Shown one piece after another: positions 63,932 to 64,000 of a DNA stretch of 64,000 nt. Both the position numbers and the translations under genes were made by a program. Position 1 is the first letter of the stretch; each line of letters opens with the position of its first letter. Under the pieces are notes generated by a model. That model worked only from the letters and a program-made list of their open reading frames with translations. It did not search any database and was not told the origin of the DNA. Source of the DNA: Maridesulfovibrio sp. Its GTDB lineage: Bacteria; Desulfobacterota; Desulfovibrionia; Desulfovibrionales; Desulfovibrionaceae. The stretch is taken from contig NZ_OY787459.1 of NCBI RefSeq assembly GCF_963678865.1, positions 462,501 through 526,500 on the forward strand. The letters are read 5' to 3'.

Positions 63932-64000
63932 ATGGCTCTTACCGTAAAGCAGATTCAAGCCGCAAAACCCAAAAAGAAATTATACCGCCTCGGAGATTCA
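63932..64000 (+). CDS. Second tyrosine integrase, 5' part only
   Basis: Only the first 23 codons are in the window. MALTVKQIQAAKPKKK followed by YRLGDS matches the DUF4102 arm-binding start of P4-type integrases. An AGGAGG site is 7 nt upstream. It suggests a second integrative element at the same ssrA end. The gene continues past the window. Confidence 0.75.
   Translation, partial: MALTVKQIQAAKPKKKLYRLGDS

Noticed and set aside
1..64000. CRISPR arrays or rRNA genes
   Set aside because: No regularly spaced direct repeats and no rRNA-like sequence were seen.

Overview
The window is a chromosomal segment of a sulfate-reducing deltaproteobacterium, most likely a marine Desulfovibrionaceae (Desulfovibrio/Maridesulfovibrio type). 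The indicators are a selenocysteine-containing periplasmic formate dehydrogenase followed by a tetraheme cytochrome c3, a periplasmic [NiFe] hydrogenase operon whose proteins look like those of Desulfovibrio vulgaris, the selenium-linked protein YedF, and a tmRNA tag ANDNYDYAMAA. This assignment rests on recalled family resemblance, not on a database search.

Layout. 1-6.7 kb (minus strand): rimI-pgk-tpiA-secG with a tRNA-Leu, then a Nudix gene on plus, suhB, mreB, a double-GAF protein and a small Cys-rich protein. 7-11.4 kb: a 586-residue protein of unknown function, gcvT, a BON-like exported protein and a methyltransferase broken by an internal deletion. 11.8-16.1 kb: fdhA (UGA=Sec)-fdhB-cytochrome c3. 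16.1-21.8 kb (minus): trmO, an M20 peptidase, hypC, a hydrogenase maturation protease, hynA and hynB. 22.2-27.2 kb: tmk and a YhaM-like HD nuclease (minus), then surE, fba and gap (plus). 27.3-36 kb: an amino-acid ABC transporter lacking an ATPase gene, an HD-GYP protein, a chemoreceptor, a DUF374 acyltransferase and an MsbA-like exporter. 36-47 kb: yedF, rluB, lolA, an ATC-hydrolase-like gene, ftsK, efp, aroQ, engB, lptG/lptF and uppP. 47-56.5 kb: two near-identical tRNA-Met genes with duplicated promoters and leaders, an NMT1-domain histidine kinase, a nuclease-like/beta-barrel fusion, a NikL/NikK-like pair and a REC-REC-HD-GYP regulator.

56.6-63.7 kb: tmRNA (ssrA) followed by a compact 6.7-kb integrative element inserted in its 3' end. 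An 18-bp exact repeat (CTCTCCCCGCCTCCACCA) marks both ends, and paired GTACAA arm-type repeats with a 12-bp period sit inside each end. It encodes a tyrosine integrase, a serine recombinase, a protein with an A-family-polymerase-like palm, a predicted ncRNA with a strong sigma70 promoter, a membrane zinc-ribbon protein, a lipoprotein and an XRE regulator. Beyond attR a second tyrosine integrase begins, so ssrA probably carries at least two elements in tandem.

Functional links. Formate dehydrogenase, hydrogenase and cytochrome c3 form a periplasmic electron-donating module. YedF (selenium), NikKL-like proteins (nickel), HypC and the maturation protease would support its metal and selenium needs. 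The glycolysis genes form two clusters (pgk-tpiA and fba-gap). MsbA, LolA, LptF/G and UppP represent envelope biogenesis. The most promising novelty is the island's polymerase-like gene with its neighbouring ncRNA and T25 tract.
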